A DNA stretch of 64,000 bases from Paenibacillus_AQ nitricinens (GTDB taxonomy: Bacteria; Bacillota; Bacilli; Paenibacillales; Paenibacillaceae), in assembly GCF_052056485.1 (NCBI RefSeq), contig NZ_CP183948.1, positions 4,216,001-4,280,000 of the forward strand. Direction: 5' to 3'. The stretch's first letter is position 1. The number at the start of each line of letters is the position of its first letter. A model generated the notes under the pieces. That model saw only the letters and a list, made by a program, of their open reading frames with translations. It ran no database searches and was not told the DNA's origin. Below, in pieces: positions 24,997 to 33,262 of the stretch. A program made the position numbers and the translations under genes.

Positions 24997-26916
24997 TCAT
25001 CCTTCTGTTCTATTATTTAGTGTGATAATACGATTGTAAGAAGCTACGGTTAACAAATAATACAATCCGTAAATTACGGTATAAGCAATCATCCAGAGCA
25101 ACACAGGTTTTGCTAAGTCCATCATCATTAGACTAGAGAAGGCTTTTAAAGCTACTACACTGTGCAATAACCCAACTGTGAGCGGTACTACAAAGATAAT
25201 GAATACCTGTGACGCAATGGATTTTCGCATTTCTTTTGCATTGACACCCATTTTATGCAGCATATTGTACTGAGATTTATCTTCTTCTGCCTCAGTTAAT
25301 ACCTTAAAGTAAATGATACTGCCTGTTGCAGCCAGAAATACGAGACCCAGAAAACTTCCGATAAACAGTAGAGAGCCGACACCTTCCAAGCTTGTTTGGT
25401 AATCTTGCGGACCACTTGAAAATAGCGCTTCTTCAGGTAATTGATTTGCAATTTTTTGAGATAAATCTACTGAGGCATGATCTACCCCGAGGACACGATA
25501 GTGCTGCACTTTCCCATCATTTTGCAATATTTCATACTGATCATCTGAGACTACTACGGTTATACCTGCTGTACCTACATTCAATACGGTTTGCGTGTTA
25601 AAGCTTTGGAATGTGAGTGGATGGCCGTTGCCTGTTGTTATAGTTTTTCCTGTATAGTTAGGTGAGAATCTTTTGTCATATCCGATATCTAAAATAACCG
25701 CGTAGCCATCATTTACATTTAATTTTTCTTTATGTTGTACACTCGCTAATTGGTTGTAGGTTTTTTCATCGATAACTGTATATTCTCTTTTATCAGAGCT
25801 ATCGAATGTGGATGGTGAGTTTAACTCTTTCGTATGAAACGTAATGGATAGTGCTTCAAATTTTTTATCGTATTTTGTATCTGATAGCACAGCACTCACT
25901 TGCCTATCCATTTCTGAATCTGTTGATTGATACATAAAGGTATTCGGATTAATCGTTTTCGCCGAGTCATTCGTATTGTAATAAAGACTATATACCGCTC
26001 CACCGGCAGTTACTGTCGTAGCACTTAACACCGCAATCACAGTTAATGTTCGGGCATTCCCACGGATACGGTAGAGCAGCTGTGAAATAGTCATTACATG
26101 AAGGCCTTTCCACAGCCACTTTTCATTTTTCTTAATCATCGCTAACACAAATCCAGTCACACTGTGGAACAATAAAAAAGTACCCATAATAACCGTTGTT
26201 AAAATAATGAATACCGTCATAAGAAAACCAATTTGAGCCCATACGTTAGAAGTGAATAAATCCTGCATCGCGAGCCAATACCCTAAGACAATTAGCAATA
26301 TTCCAAGTACAGCAACGATCATCGATGATTTGGGCGCCACTTCTCCCTTTTTTGAAGCATGAAATAAATCAATCAGTTTAAATTGATAAATCAAGCGATA
26401 GCCTTGAAAGGATGTGACTAAGAAAATAATCAGAAATACGATAGCAGTGTTCTTTACTGCCGCCGCTGAAAATGTAAAGGGTGCTATAACGTTATATCCC
26501 ATTAAATGAATCAAAATCGTCATAAACCCTTTTGAACAAAGGAACCCAAGTACAATCCCTACTACTAAAGAGAATAATCCTAATAATAGATTTTCAAAAA
26601 AGAGCATAAAGCCTATCTGACGATTACGAACACCAAGCAGCGCATACAATGCCACTTCTTTTTTACGTTTTTTCATGAAAAACGAATTGGAATACACTAT
26701 AAATATGACCACGAAAAAGAAGAGAATGACTGCGGCTCCACTCATTAGTGAACCTAGTTTTTGGGATGAAGCCGTCTGTTCTGCTATCGTGTCACTATAT
26801 TTCAAGGTCACAAATGTAAAGTAAATGATGATACTAAACACCATCGAAGCAATGTATAAAAAATATTGAGAAAAGTTTCGTGCTATATTTCTTCTGGCTA
26901 GACTAAATAACGTCAT
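24997..26916 (-). CDS. Bce/Yxd-type FtsX-like ABC permease
   Basis: 639 residues with about ten membrane helices and a large extracellular domain between helices 7 and 8 (roughly residues 310-520), the hallmark of BceB/YxdM/VraG permeases. The N-terminal FtsX motif region (SIIIYFTFVTLKYSD...FFVVIFIVYSNSFFMKKRKKEVALYALLGVRNRQIG) and the second FtsX block near the C-terminus are present. Such transporters free lipid II-cycle intermediates from antimicrobial peptides and confer resistance. Start overlaps the ATPase gene by 14 bases. Confidence 0.9.
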   Translation of the reverse strand: MTLFSLARRNIARNFSQYFLYIASMVFSIIIYFTFVTLKYSDTIAEQTASSQKLGSLMSGAAVILFFFVVIFIVYSNSFFMKKRKKEVALYALLGVRNRQIGFMLFFENLLLGLFSLVVGIVLGFLCSKGFMTILIHLMGYNVIAPFTFSAAAVKNTAIVFLIIFLVTSFQGYRLIYQFKLIDLFHASKKGEVAPKSSMIVAVLGILLIVLGYWLAMQDLFTSNVWAQIGFLMTVFIILTTVIMGTFLLFHSVTGFVLAMIKKNEKWLWKGLHVMTISQLLYRIRGNARTLTVIAVLSATTVTAGGAVYSLYYNTNDSAKTINPNTFMYQSTDSEMDRQVSAVLSDTKYDKKFEALSITFHTKELNSPSTFDSSDKREYTVIDEKTYNQLASVQHKEKLNVNDGYAVILDIGYDKRFSPNYTGKTITTGNGHPLTFQSFNTQTVLNVGTAGITVVVSDDQYEILQNDGKVQHYRVLGVDHASVDLSQKIANQLPEEALFSSGPQDYQTSLEGVGSLLFIGSFLGLVFLAATGSIIYFKVLTEAEEDKSQYNMLHKMGVNAKEMRKSIASQVFIIFVVPLTVGLLHSVVALKAFSSLMMMDLAKPVLLWMIAYTVIYGLYYLLTVASYNRIITLNNRTEG

Positions 26917-27670
26917 CTACCTCACCCCCAATGGCTGCATGAACATCTAAGATCTGTTGGAAGAAGGCTTTGCGTGTTTGATCCTGACGATATATTTCTG
27001 TTGAAAATGAACCATCCTTGATGAAAATAATCCGGCGGCAGAAGCTTGCGGCAAATGCATCATGGGTCACCATCATTATGGTCGAATTGTTATTTTCATT
27101 TAGGGTACTTAAGCTTTCCAATAAACCGGTTGCTGATTTGGAGTCAAGCGCACCTGTTGGCTCATCCGCCAAAATCAGTGCAGGCTCCGTCACAAGCGCT
27201 CTAGCTGCAGCGGTTCTTTGCTTTTGACCCCCAGAAATTTGATAAGGATATTTTGCCAGTAAATCTTCAATCCCAAATACTTTAGAGATCTGAGTCACGA
27301 GATGATTGATTTCCTTTGCTGGAACTTTAGCAATCGCCAAGGGAAGCAATATATTCTCCTTTACAGTCAAGGAATCGAGTAAATTGTAGTCTTGGAAGAT
27401 GAAGCCGAGATGTTCACGTCGAAAGTCTGCTAAAGCGGCTTCCTTCATATCATGAATACTCTTGTTCTTCATATAGATCTTGCCTTCAGTTGGAGAATCT
27501 ATAGTGGCTAACAAATTTAACAAGGTTGATTTCCCCGCTCCGGAAGGGCCCATAATCCCTACAAACTCACCTGCATGAATGTCAAAAGACACATTTTCTA
27601 ACGCTGTATAAGCAGCGCTTAACTTCCCGTACACTTTTTTTACTTTTTCAACTTTTAACAATGGTTCCAT
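26903..27670 (-). CDS. Bce/Yxd-type ABC transporter ATPase
   Basis: 255 residues: Walker A GPSGAGKST (41-49), Q-loop FIFQDYNLL, signature YQISGGQKQRTAAARAL, Walker B LILADEPTGALDS and H-loop MMVTHD, all intact. MacB/LolD-like subfamily that drives FtsX-type permeases. First gene of the operon ATPase-permease-YxeA. The region upstream (27671-27760) is short and should hold the promoter, which by analogy is activated by the neighbouring two-component system. Likely role: antimicrobial peptide resistance. Confidence 0.92.
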   Translation of the reverse strand: MEPLLKVEKVKKVYGKLSAAYTALENVSFDIHAGEFVGIMGPSGAGKSTLLNLLATIDSPTEGKIYMKNKSIHDMKEAALADFRREHLGFIFQDYNLLDSLTVKENILLPLAIAKVPAKEINHLVTQISKVFGIEDLLAKYPYQISGGQKQRTAAARALVTEPALILADEPTGALDSKSATGLLESLSTLNENNNSTIMMVTHDAFAASFCRRIIFIKDGSFSTEIYRQDQTRKAFFQQILDVHAAIGGEVDDVI

Positions 27671-27762
27671 TCATTTCACCTCATAATTTGCTGATACTTT
27701 TACTATAGGCGGCGAACCTTACAGCAAATTCATGCCAACCTTACAACAAGCTTAAATCTACA

Positions 27763-27810
27763 AAAAAAGGGATACCCTGTAGCCATTTAAGACTACGGAG
27801 TATCCCTTTT
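27763..27810. terminator. terminator after the VanZ-RDD gene
   Basis: AAAAGGGATAC...GTAG pairs with CTAC...GTATCCCTTTT, with A- and T-rich flanks, just past the VanZ-RDD stop. Its position upstream of the ABC operon insulates the two. Confidence 0.8.
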
Positions 27811-27844
27811 ATTCAAGATTTAGGTAAGTTTTGAGCCGAGAGCT

Positions 27845-28996
27845 CTACATTATTTTTCTCGTTGTATATAAATCAGAAGCATCATCAAAATAGAAGCGGC
27901 GTTTCTGTTTGCCAAACACGACTAATATCGCATGGATGAACAGCACGATCGATAATATGAACAAGGTCAATCCAGCACCCAGCGTTAAGAATATGGATGC
28001 CTTATAAAATGGAGAATCCATTGATAGCTCCACGTTATTTAACGTATTCGCAATGACTGTTATGAAGTATATCGCGTAAATCGCACCAAAGCGTTTAAAT
28101 AATCGCTTGTTTGTTTCCTTTTGACTTACTTTACTGTCATAGCGATAGCGCATAATTTTCGTACCGATGGTCGCTCCGTTCCAAATCCACGGAATTATAA
28201 AAAGTGTTATAAAAAGCGTCACTGTCGTCGCAATAAATTCACTAACGATATTCACGTTGGTCATACTCAACACCACTTTAACCACTATGTTGCTGATAAA
28301 TATATCAATCATAACTGCCAGCAACACAGACATCCCTTTCACTTCATCAAGAGCCAATAATGTTTCTGCTTTCTCATTAATTTTCTTCTTGGAGGGGAAT
28401 AACGCCAACACGGCTGGAGCAATAAAGAATCCCAGTACCCCGCCAGTAGTATTCAACAATAAATCATCCACATCAAAAATACGATAAGGGCAATTATAAA
28501 TTCCGTAAATGCCGGTTACCTGTGTGACCTCATAAAATAAGGTTAGTGAGAAGGTGATCCCTAGCGCTTTCTTCCAGTGTTTCTTGTCTTGAAAAAAGTA
28601 TCGCAAATAAACACCAAAAGGTAATAACAGCAAAAAATTAAAAAAGGCTTGATAGAATGATGGTTGGCTAAATAACAGTCTATACGTTGCTGGCTGTGAC
28701 AGAACTACACCATTATTATCAAAGGTACTCACAATAAATTGAAAAGGTATAAGGGAATAGTGTTGTGTACCCGGTTTCTGTAGCGAACAAGTATTGCGTG
28801 TTTCTGGCAACGGCAACAAAACTAAAAATAACGCTGCTAGAAAGTAAAAGATAAATGAAAACGAAATTAATGTAGTTGAAAAAGGCAGATAATTAAACTT
28901 TCTATAGGTATACACGAGCCATGGGATAAATAAGGCGAATGCTAAAACAACAAAAAAGATCGCTGCCACAAAGATTGGTTGCGTATATGCTGACAT
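27845..28996 (-). CDS. VanZ-family/RDD-domain fusion membrane protein
   Basis: 383 residues from the ATG at 28996 (GGGGTG upstream; the ATG at 29014 overlaps that site). The N-terminal half is VanZ-like: four to five helices with FNFLLLLPFGVYLRYFF and LFYEVTQVTGIYGIYNCPYRIFDVDDLLLNTTGGVLGF. The C-terminal half (about 225-370) is an RDD-type membrane domain with GATIGTKIMRYRY. VanZ itself gives low-level teicoplanin resistance by an unknown route, so an envelope function is plausible next to the peptide-resistance genes. Monocistronic. Confidence 0.8.
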   Translation of the reverse strand: MSAYTQPIFVAAIFFVVLAFALFIPWLVYTYRKFNYLPFSTTLISFSFIFYFLAALFLVLLPLPETRNTCSLQKPGTQHYSLIPFQFIVSTFDNNGVVLSQPATYRLLFSQPSFYQAFFNFLLLLPFGVYLRYFFQDKKHWKKALGITFSLTLFYEVTQVTGIYGIYNCPYRIFDVDDLLLNTTGGVLGFFIAPAVLALFPSKKKINEKAETLLALDEVKGMSVLLAVMIDIFISNIVVKVVLSMTNVNIVSEFIATTVTLFITLFIIPWIWNGATIGTKIMRYRYDSKVSQKETNKRLFKRFGAIYAIYFITVIANTLNNVELSMDSPFYKASIFLTLGAGLTLFILSIVLFIHAILVVFGKQKRRFYFDDASDLYTTRKIM

Positions 28997-29179
28997 TTCT
29001 AGTTCACACCCCATAATTATTTAGTATTCATATTAACCATAAAACGGATTCTAATTCAACTGGAGTTGGAACATTTTATCAGATTTAAGGATTCTGTAAT
29101 GTTGACATTCATTTAATGTAAGGTTCGCAACTTATAGTGACTTCTAGGCAAATAAAATTATTTTCAAAGGAGAACTATA

Positions 29180-30226
29180 ATGAACCCCTCCATCTCACAA
29201 AAAGAAAGAATTATTTCACTCGACATCATTCGCGGACTTGCTCTTTTTGGCATACTGCTTATAAATGTTGGGGGCTTTAAACTTATTATGGAAGGAGATC
29301 CCTTGCCAGACTATAGTGGCATTAATGGAATCATCAGTACTTTAATCACCATCTTCGTACAAAAAAAATTCTTTTCTATTTTTTCATTCCTTTTTGGAGT
29401 AGGCCTGTACATTTTCGCCTCAAGAGCTGAAAGCCGGGGAGATCAACCAAGAAAGCGTATGGCTAGACGTTTACTAATCCTCTTGCTGATGGGAATCATT
29501 CATATATTTATCTTTTGGGGATCGATTCTACCCGCTTACGCCATTATCGGATTGTTGTTGATCCCTTTTTATTACGCGAAGATTCCTACCCTTAAAAAAT
29601 GGCTTGTTGGCATGACATTAATTTATATCCTTTGCCTGATGTCAAAAATATTTTCACCCTCGCTTGGGGTGTTATCAACTGTGTTAGATCTGTTTTCTAA
29701 TGACGCTATACAAATCTTCATCATGTTTTTAACTGGCTTTTTAACCGCAAAATCAGGTTGGCTGACACGCATACAACAATTGTACAAACCGATTAGATGG
29801 ATTCAGATTGTATCTTTTCTTTTGTTCGTTGGTTTCTCATTATGGATTTGGAACGCTTCTCAAAGCGGTAACAGCTATGTAGATTCAGTTACAGCCATAG
29901 GGTCACTTCCAACCACTTTGTTTTACTTAACCACATTATTTCTACTATTAGAGAATAAACGTATCGTGAAAATTTTGAGACCCATAGCACGAGTTGGTCA
30001 AATGGCATTTACAAATTATGTAGCTCAAAGCATTATAGGGACAGCAATCATTTCAATTATAGGTCTCGAAGTCGTCTCACCAAAAGATATTCTCTACATC
30101 GCTGTTCTGATTTATTTGATTCAAATCATTTTTAGTACCATCTGGTTCAAGTTCTTTTCTATGGGACCCTTAGAAAAGGGTTGGCGCTTGTTGACCTATG
30201 GAACAAAACAAACTACAAAACGATAA
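29180..30226 (+). CDS. DUF418 (YeiB-like) membrane protein
   Basis: 348 residues with about nine membrane helices. Begins SLDIIRGLALFGILLINVGGF, the conserved opening of DUF418/YeiB-type proteins, with FFSIFSFLFGVGLYIFA next, and ends in the DUF418 C-terminal domain with GQMAFTNYVAQSIIG and GPLEKGWRLLTYG. Related in fold to membrane acyltransferases, but no activity is established. AAAGGAG precedes the ATG. Monocistronic, divergent from the VanZ-RDD gene. Confidence 0.85.
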   Translation: MNPSISQKERIISLDIIRGLALFGILLINVGGFKLIMEGDPLPDYSGINGIISTLITIFVQKKFFSIFSFLFGVGLYIFASRAESRGDQPRKRMARRLLILLLMGIIHIFIFWGSILPAYAIIGLLLIPFYYAKIPTLKKWLVGMTLIYILCLMSKIFSPSLGVLSTVLDLFSNDAIQIFIMFLTGFLTAKSGWLTRIQQLYKPIRWIQIVSFLLFVGFSLWIWNASQSGNSYVDSVTAIGSLPTTLFYLTTLFLLLENKRIVKILRPIARVGQMAFTNYVAQSIIGTAIISIIGLEVVSPKDILYIAVLIYLIQIIFSTIWFKFFSMGPLEKGWRLLTYGTKQTTKR

Positions 30227-30600
30227 AAACTCTCGCTAACTTGGGCAGCGATGGTAGTTGATGTTCTCATTTTTCCAATTAAGCATCGTTTTCATCCACT
30301 TTTAACAGCTTCGTGGTCAATCTTATCGCTCTGTTCACACCAACGGTTGAACCGCATGTTCGATGAATTTGTCTCATCGTGATATCTTTATCCTCAGTTG
30401 CAGCGTGCATCTTTACCGGAAGTTCGTCAAGAATCGAAAAATTCATAAAAAAACGCCATCCTTTCCAAAAATTCTATAGAGAGGATAACGTCTTTTTGCT
30501 TTATAGGTAGTGTAAAACCTTAGCTTGATAGCGATGGGGTAGCGTCAGGAAAATGCGGTTATCCTGCCGCTACCCCGTATACAAATTAAGTTACAAACAA
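30227..30600. other. 374-bp gap with a possible 55-codon ORF and a long hairpin
   Basis: Two things are visible. On the minus strand an ORF from ATG 30446 to 30279 (MNFSILDELPVKMHAA..., 55 codons) has AAGGATGG upstream and is of unknown identity. At 30536-30576 a hairpin has 15-base arms GGGGTAGCGtCAGGA/TCCTGcCGCTACCCC and an 11-base loop, without a T run. The ORF could be a small gene or the stub of a lost mobile gene; I do not recognise it. Confidence 0.35.
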
Positions 30601-30999
30601 CTAATTTGAACTTAATGCATTATTGACAGTTGCGCTGTCCACGATTTGAATAAATTTATTAACCTTATCATTCTCATCAAATTCATATAGATGGCAAAAG
30701 TCTGCTATAAATGATTTTCCTGTTGCTTTATACGTCCCACTATATTTTCCGTAGACGATAACAGTGTTATTATTAAACGCATAGATTTCATCTTTTGCAG
30801 AATAGCCATCCCATTCGGTTCCAAGGCGTTCATGTACGTTTTTCACTACTTCATCTGGACCTACATAAGTACCCGCATAAGGAAATCCAGCAGCTTCTGT
30901 CCAAGATACATTATCACTTAAATACATTTTGAAGGCATCCAATTTTCCTTCACCGGTTAATACATACGTTTCATGTAATAATTTTTGATAAATATTCAT
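30601..30999 (-). CDS. SnoaL/NTF2-like protein
   Basis: 132 residues with the cone-shaped SnoaL/NTF2-like pattern: an N-terminal helix, LDAFKMYLSDNVSWTEAAGFPYAGTYVGPDEVVKNVHERLG, then strands VIVYGKYSGTYKATGKSFIADFCHLYEFDENDKV. These are small ligand-binding or isomerase-like proteins with varied roles. It starts 4 bases after the MBL-fold gene stop and so is cotranscribed with it. Substrate unknown. Confidence 0.75.
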   Translation of the reverse strand: MNIYQKLLHETYVLTGEGKLDAFKMYLSDNVSWTEAAGFPYAGTYVGPDEVVKNVHERLGTEWDGYSAKDEIYAFNNNTVIVYGKYSGTYKATGKSFIADFCHLYEFDENDKVNKFIQIVDSATVNNALSSN

Positions 31000-31003
31000 A
31001 ACA

Positions 31004-31825
31004 TTACCCCCAAGGAATTTCTTTCGTTACAACTTTTGCACTTAATTCTAATACGCCTTTATTTGCATAGCCTGGATATGCTGCTTCAAGTTTTGCAACA
31101 AAATCCGTAGAAGTTTTACTTTCTTCAGAGGCTTTAATTGCAGTTTTTAGATAATTACTAGTTGCAATAAGGGCTTGATTATCTAAGGATTTTTCTATTG
31201 AACCATGGCTTGGTACGATTATATTAGCATTTAATCCTTGTAACACTTTCAAGTTCTCAATCCAAGCTTCCATTGCTTCTTTTGAGCTAGTATCTGCTAA
31301 GAAAACATGTATTTCGTTGAATATTTCAATGCCACCAATCAATAATTTTAATTCTCTGTTAAATAAGCTAGTTCTGTAATTATCTAAACCTACAAGTTCA
31401 AATGTTAAACCTTGAAAGTCAATAGTTTTTTCTGCAAATACTTGAGGCAATACAACATTACTTGGCGCGTTTTCTCCAAGTGCATCTTTCCAAACTTTTA
31501 ATTTACCTAAAACAGAATGAACAATATGTTCAACAGTAGATTCTGTGGCATACGCAATGGCTTCTGGATAAGCTGCTTTAATACTTTCTAACCCAAAATA
31601 GTAGTCCGGATCTCCATGAATAATAAAAATTTTATCTAAAGACAAGTTATTTTCATTTAGGAAATCAACAATTTCTTTCGAATCGGATTGAGTAAATTTC
31701 GCATTTATTAAGAATGCATGTCCTGCTTTTTCAACTAAGGTTGCAGTCACCATAAAACTTTTTTCTTCAGAACTAAATATCGTCAATTTCACATCATTTT
31801 GATTTATTTCGATTGTTTTAAACAT
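31004..31825 (-). CDS. MBL-fold protein with degenerate metal site
   Basis: 273 residues with the alpha-beta-beta-alpha layout: VTATLVEKAGHAFLINAKF, then the metal-binding loop IIHGDPDYYFG, and later VFLADTSS and IIVPSHGS. In active members the loop is HxHxDH; here it is H70-G-D72-P-D74-Y75, so the second and last His are replaced. The SHG motif late in the protein is kept. It may bind a single metal or have lost hydrolase activity. It is between DsbA-like and SnoaL-like genes, near an azoreductase relic, suggesting a redox or electrophile-stress setting. Confidence 0.75.
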   Translation of the reverse strand: MFKTIEINQNDVKLTIFSSEEKSFMVTATLVEKAGHAFLINAKFTQSDSKEIVDFLNENNLSLDKIFIIHGDPDYYFGLESIKAAYPEAIAYATESTVEHIVHSVLGKLKVWKDALGENAPSNVVLPQVFAEKTIDFQGLTFELVGLDNYRTSLFNRELKLLIGGIEIFNEIHVFLADTSSKEAMEAWIENLKVLQGLNANIIVPSHGSIEKSLDNQALIATSNYLKTAIKASEESKTSTDFVAKLEAAYPGYANKGVLELSAKVVTKEIPWG

Positions 31826-31949
31826 AGAATTTTATCTCCTTTTTATTGAACCATCTTTAATTTCTAACGCTTTTTCAGGAGCTTTATTCTTCCTCTCAGC
31901 CGATATATTCTGTGGAATGATAAATGTTTTATACCTTAAATTAAAATCC

Positions 31950-32570
31950 TTAATAACAATCTTTAAAACGTGCTTCAATTTTATCCGACGTCATTACTCC
32001 GCCACCAATAGTAATTAATTGGTTATCCTTGTGTAGAAGTAAAGAGGGGTAGCTATTTATACCAAGTTGTTGAACCGTGTTGAAATCATTTTGAACATCT
32101 ATTATAGTTTCTTGAGATTTTAGTCGCTCTAGTACTTGTTCAGGATCCAAATGATGATCAATAGCTATCTTACGATATGTTTCAGGGTCACTCAGACTTT
32201 TTCCATTATAATAAAACGCTTTTTGCATGGCAGAAGTAAATTCTAATAAACGGTTCGGTGCTAATGAACGTAAAGCTGAAAAGCCAATTGCAGCATCCTT
32301 TGAATTCATTGTAAAAGTACCTTCTGACAACAACGCCTGATATGAAGGACCAAATTCCGCACCAGTAAGTTCATTAATTCTTTTATTACCTTCTGATATA
32401 TATGAGAATTTTTTTATTGGCAGATTATCTAAAAATAATCCTCCGGATAAAACAGTTAACGGAATTTCAGGGTGATTTTTGTGAAAACCTTTAATACTTT
32501 CTGAAAATCCATAGCACCATCCACAATATGCATCCCATATATATATAAGGGTGTCTTGTTTTATCTCCAT
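31950..32570 (-). CDS. DsbA-family (FrnE-like) thioredoxin-fold protein
   Basis: 206 residues without signal peptide. Thioredoxin-fold redox motif CGWC (16-19) in WDAYCGWCYGFSESI, a helical insertion, and the cis-Pro loop region INSYPSLLL. FrnE-like DsbA proteins act in the cytoplasm on protein thiols or as isomerases. Upstream of the MBL-fold gene by about 125 bases; start ATG with no strong alternative. Family assignment is firm, the substrate is not known. Confidence 0.85.
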   Translation of the reverse strand: MEIKQDTLIYIWDAYCGWCYGFSESIKGFHKNHPEIPLTVLSGGLFLDNLPIKKFSYISEGNKRINELTGAEFGPSYQALLSEGTFTMNSKDAAIGFSALRSLAPNRLLEFTSAMQKAFYYNGKSLSDPETYRKIAIDHHLDPEQVLERLKSQETIIDVQNDFNTVQQLGINSYPSLLLHKDNQLITIGGGVMTSDKIEARFKDCY

Positions 32571-32618
32571 TAAAAACGCCTACCTTTATTTTTTATTATT
32601 AAGCAGTCTCGCTGTTAC

Positions 32619-32822
32619 TTAGAAATTCTCTGCTAACTTTTTAGCGCGTAGAATTGCATCTTCTTTAATCTATTGTGCTTTTTCAAAAGAAGGGACGCCA
32701 AAAAAATTCATTATTACCTAAAAATGGAGATGCCCCCTCTCTAGTTCTTCAGCTGGACCTTCAGACTAGAAAGCACCAGGTGCTTGAGTATGAAGTGCTT
32801 TTTTATCTGTAACAGGGACTGT
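32619..32822 (-). pseudogene. FMN-dependent NADH-azoreductase relic (AzoR-like)
   Basis: In broken frames the minus strand reads TDKKALHTQAPGAF.SEGPAEELERGH, then FLGNNEFF, GVPSFEKAQ and KEDAILRAKKLAENF before a stop at 32619. This is the C-terminal third of AzoR-type azoreductases, where intact proteins read like KKAL.IQARGG.YSEGPA and end in ...RAK.LA..F. It has in-frame stops, shifts and internal loss. The N-terminal FMN-binding part was not found upstream. It lies just above the DsbA-like gene. Confidence 0.6.
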
Positions 32823-32826
32823 TACT

Positions 32827-32857
32827 ACTACCTGTAACTATTGTAGTTACAGGTAGT
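32827..32857. promoter_or_regulatory. perfect 31-bp palindrome, YodB/HxlR-like operator candidate
   Basis: ACTACCTGTAACTA and TAGTTACAGGTAGT (14 of 14) around TTG. It resembles the TACTATTTGTAAGTA-type operators of YodB-family (HxlR/MarR-type) quinone sensors, which repress azoreductase genes. It sits directly upstream of the azoreductase relic on the minus strand. An ordinary RNA hairpin is the alternative. Confidence 0.45.
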
Positions 32858-33176
32858 GTGAAAGTCAATTCTTATTAACGAAAAAATTAACTTCCTATTG
32901 TTGGGCTCAATCTAAAAACCTTCAGATGTACTTCCTTGGTATGTATAGAGATAATGTTATGAAGTTATAACTCTGCTAATCTGACAACACAGGATTTGCA
33001 GGTGTTTTTCCATTTTCATCCTCATTTTATGCTCGCTTGGATTCGTCAACCGCTGTTTTCGATTTTGAGCCGCTAACTTATTACATTAATTTGAAAGTGT
33101 TCAAAAGCCTCCCGCGGGGAGATTTTCACGATCACTCACTTTCCTGATTCCAATTCAAGTCGAAATTTCTTTTCCC

Positions 33177-33214
33177 AACCCAAAAACCCCTTTTTTATAA
33201 GGGGTTTTTGGGTT
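33177..33214 (-). terminator. terminator after alkaline phosphatase
   Basis: Perfect 14-base arms AACCCAAAAACCCC/GGGGTTTTTGGGTT with a 10-base loop, about 50 bases past the phosphatase stop. A cre-like sequence overlaps its right edge. Confidence 0.75.
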
Positions 33215-33262
33215 TAAGCGCTTTAACTTTTCGACGAAGAATCATACCCTAAACTTTAATAA

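Noticed and set aside
33115..33126. CCCGCGGGG palindrome as a regulatory site
   Set aside because: Short, GC-rich, isolated from any promoter, and easily expected by chance.
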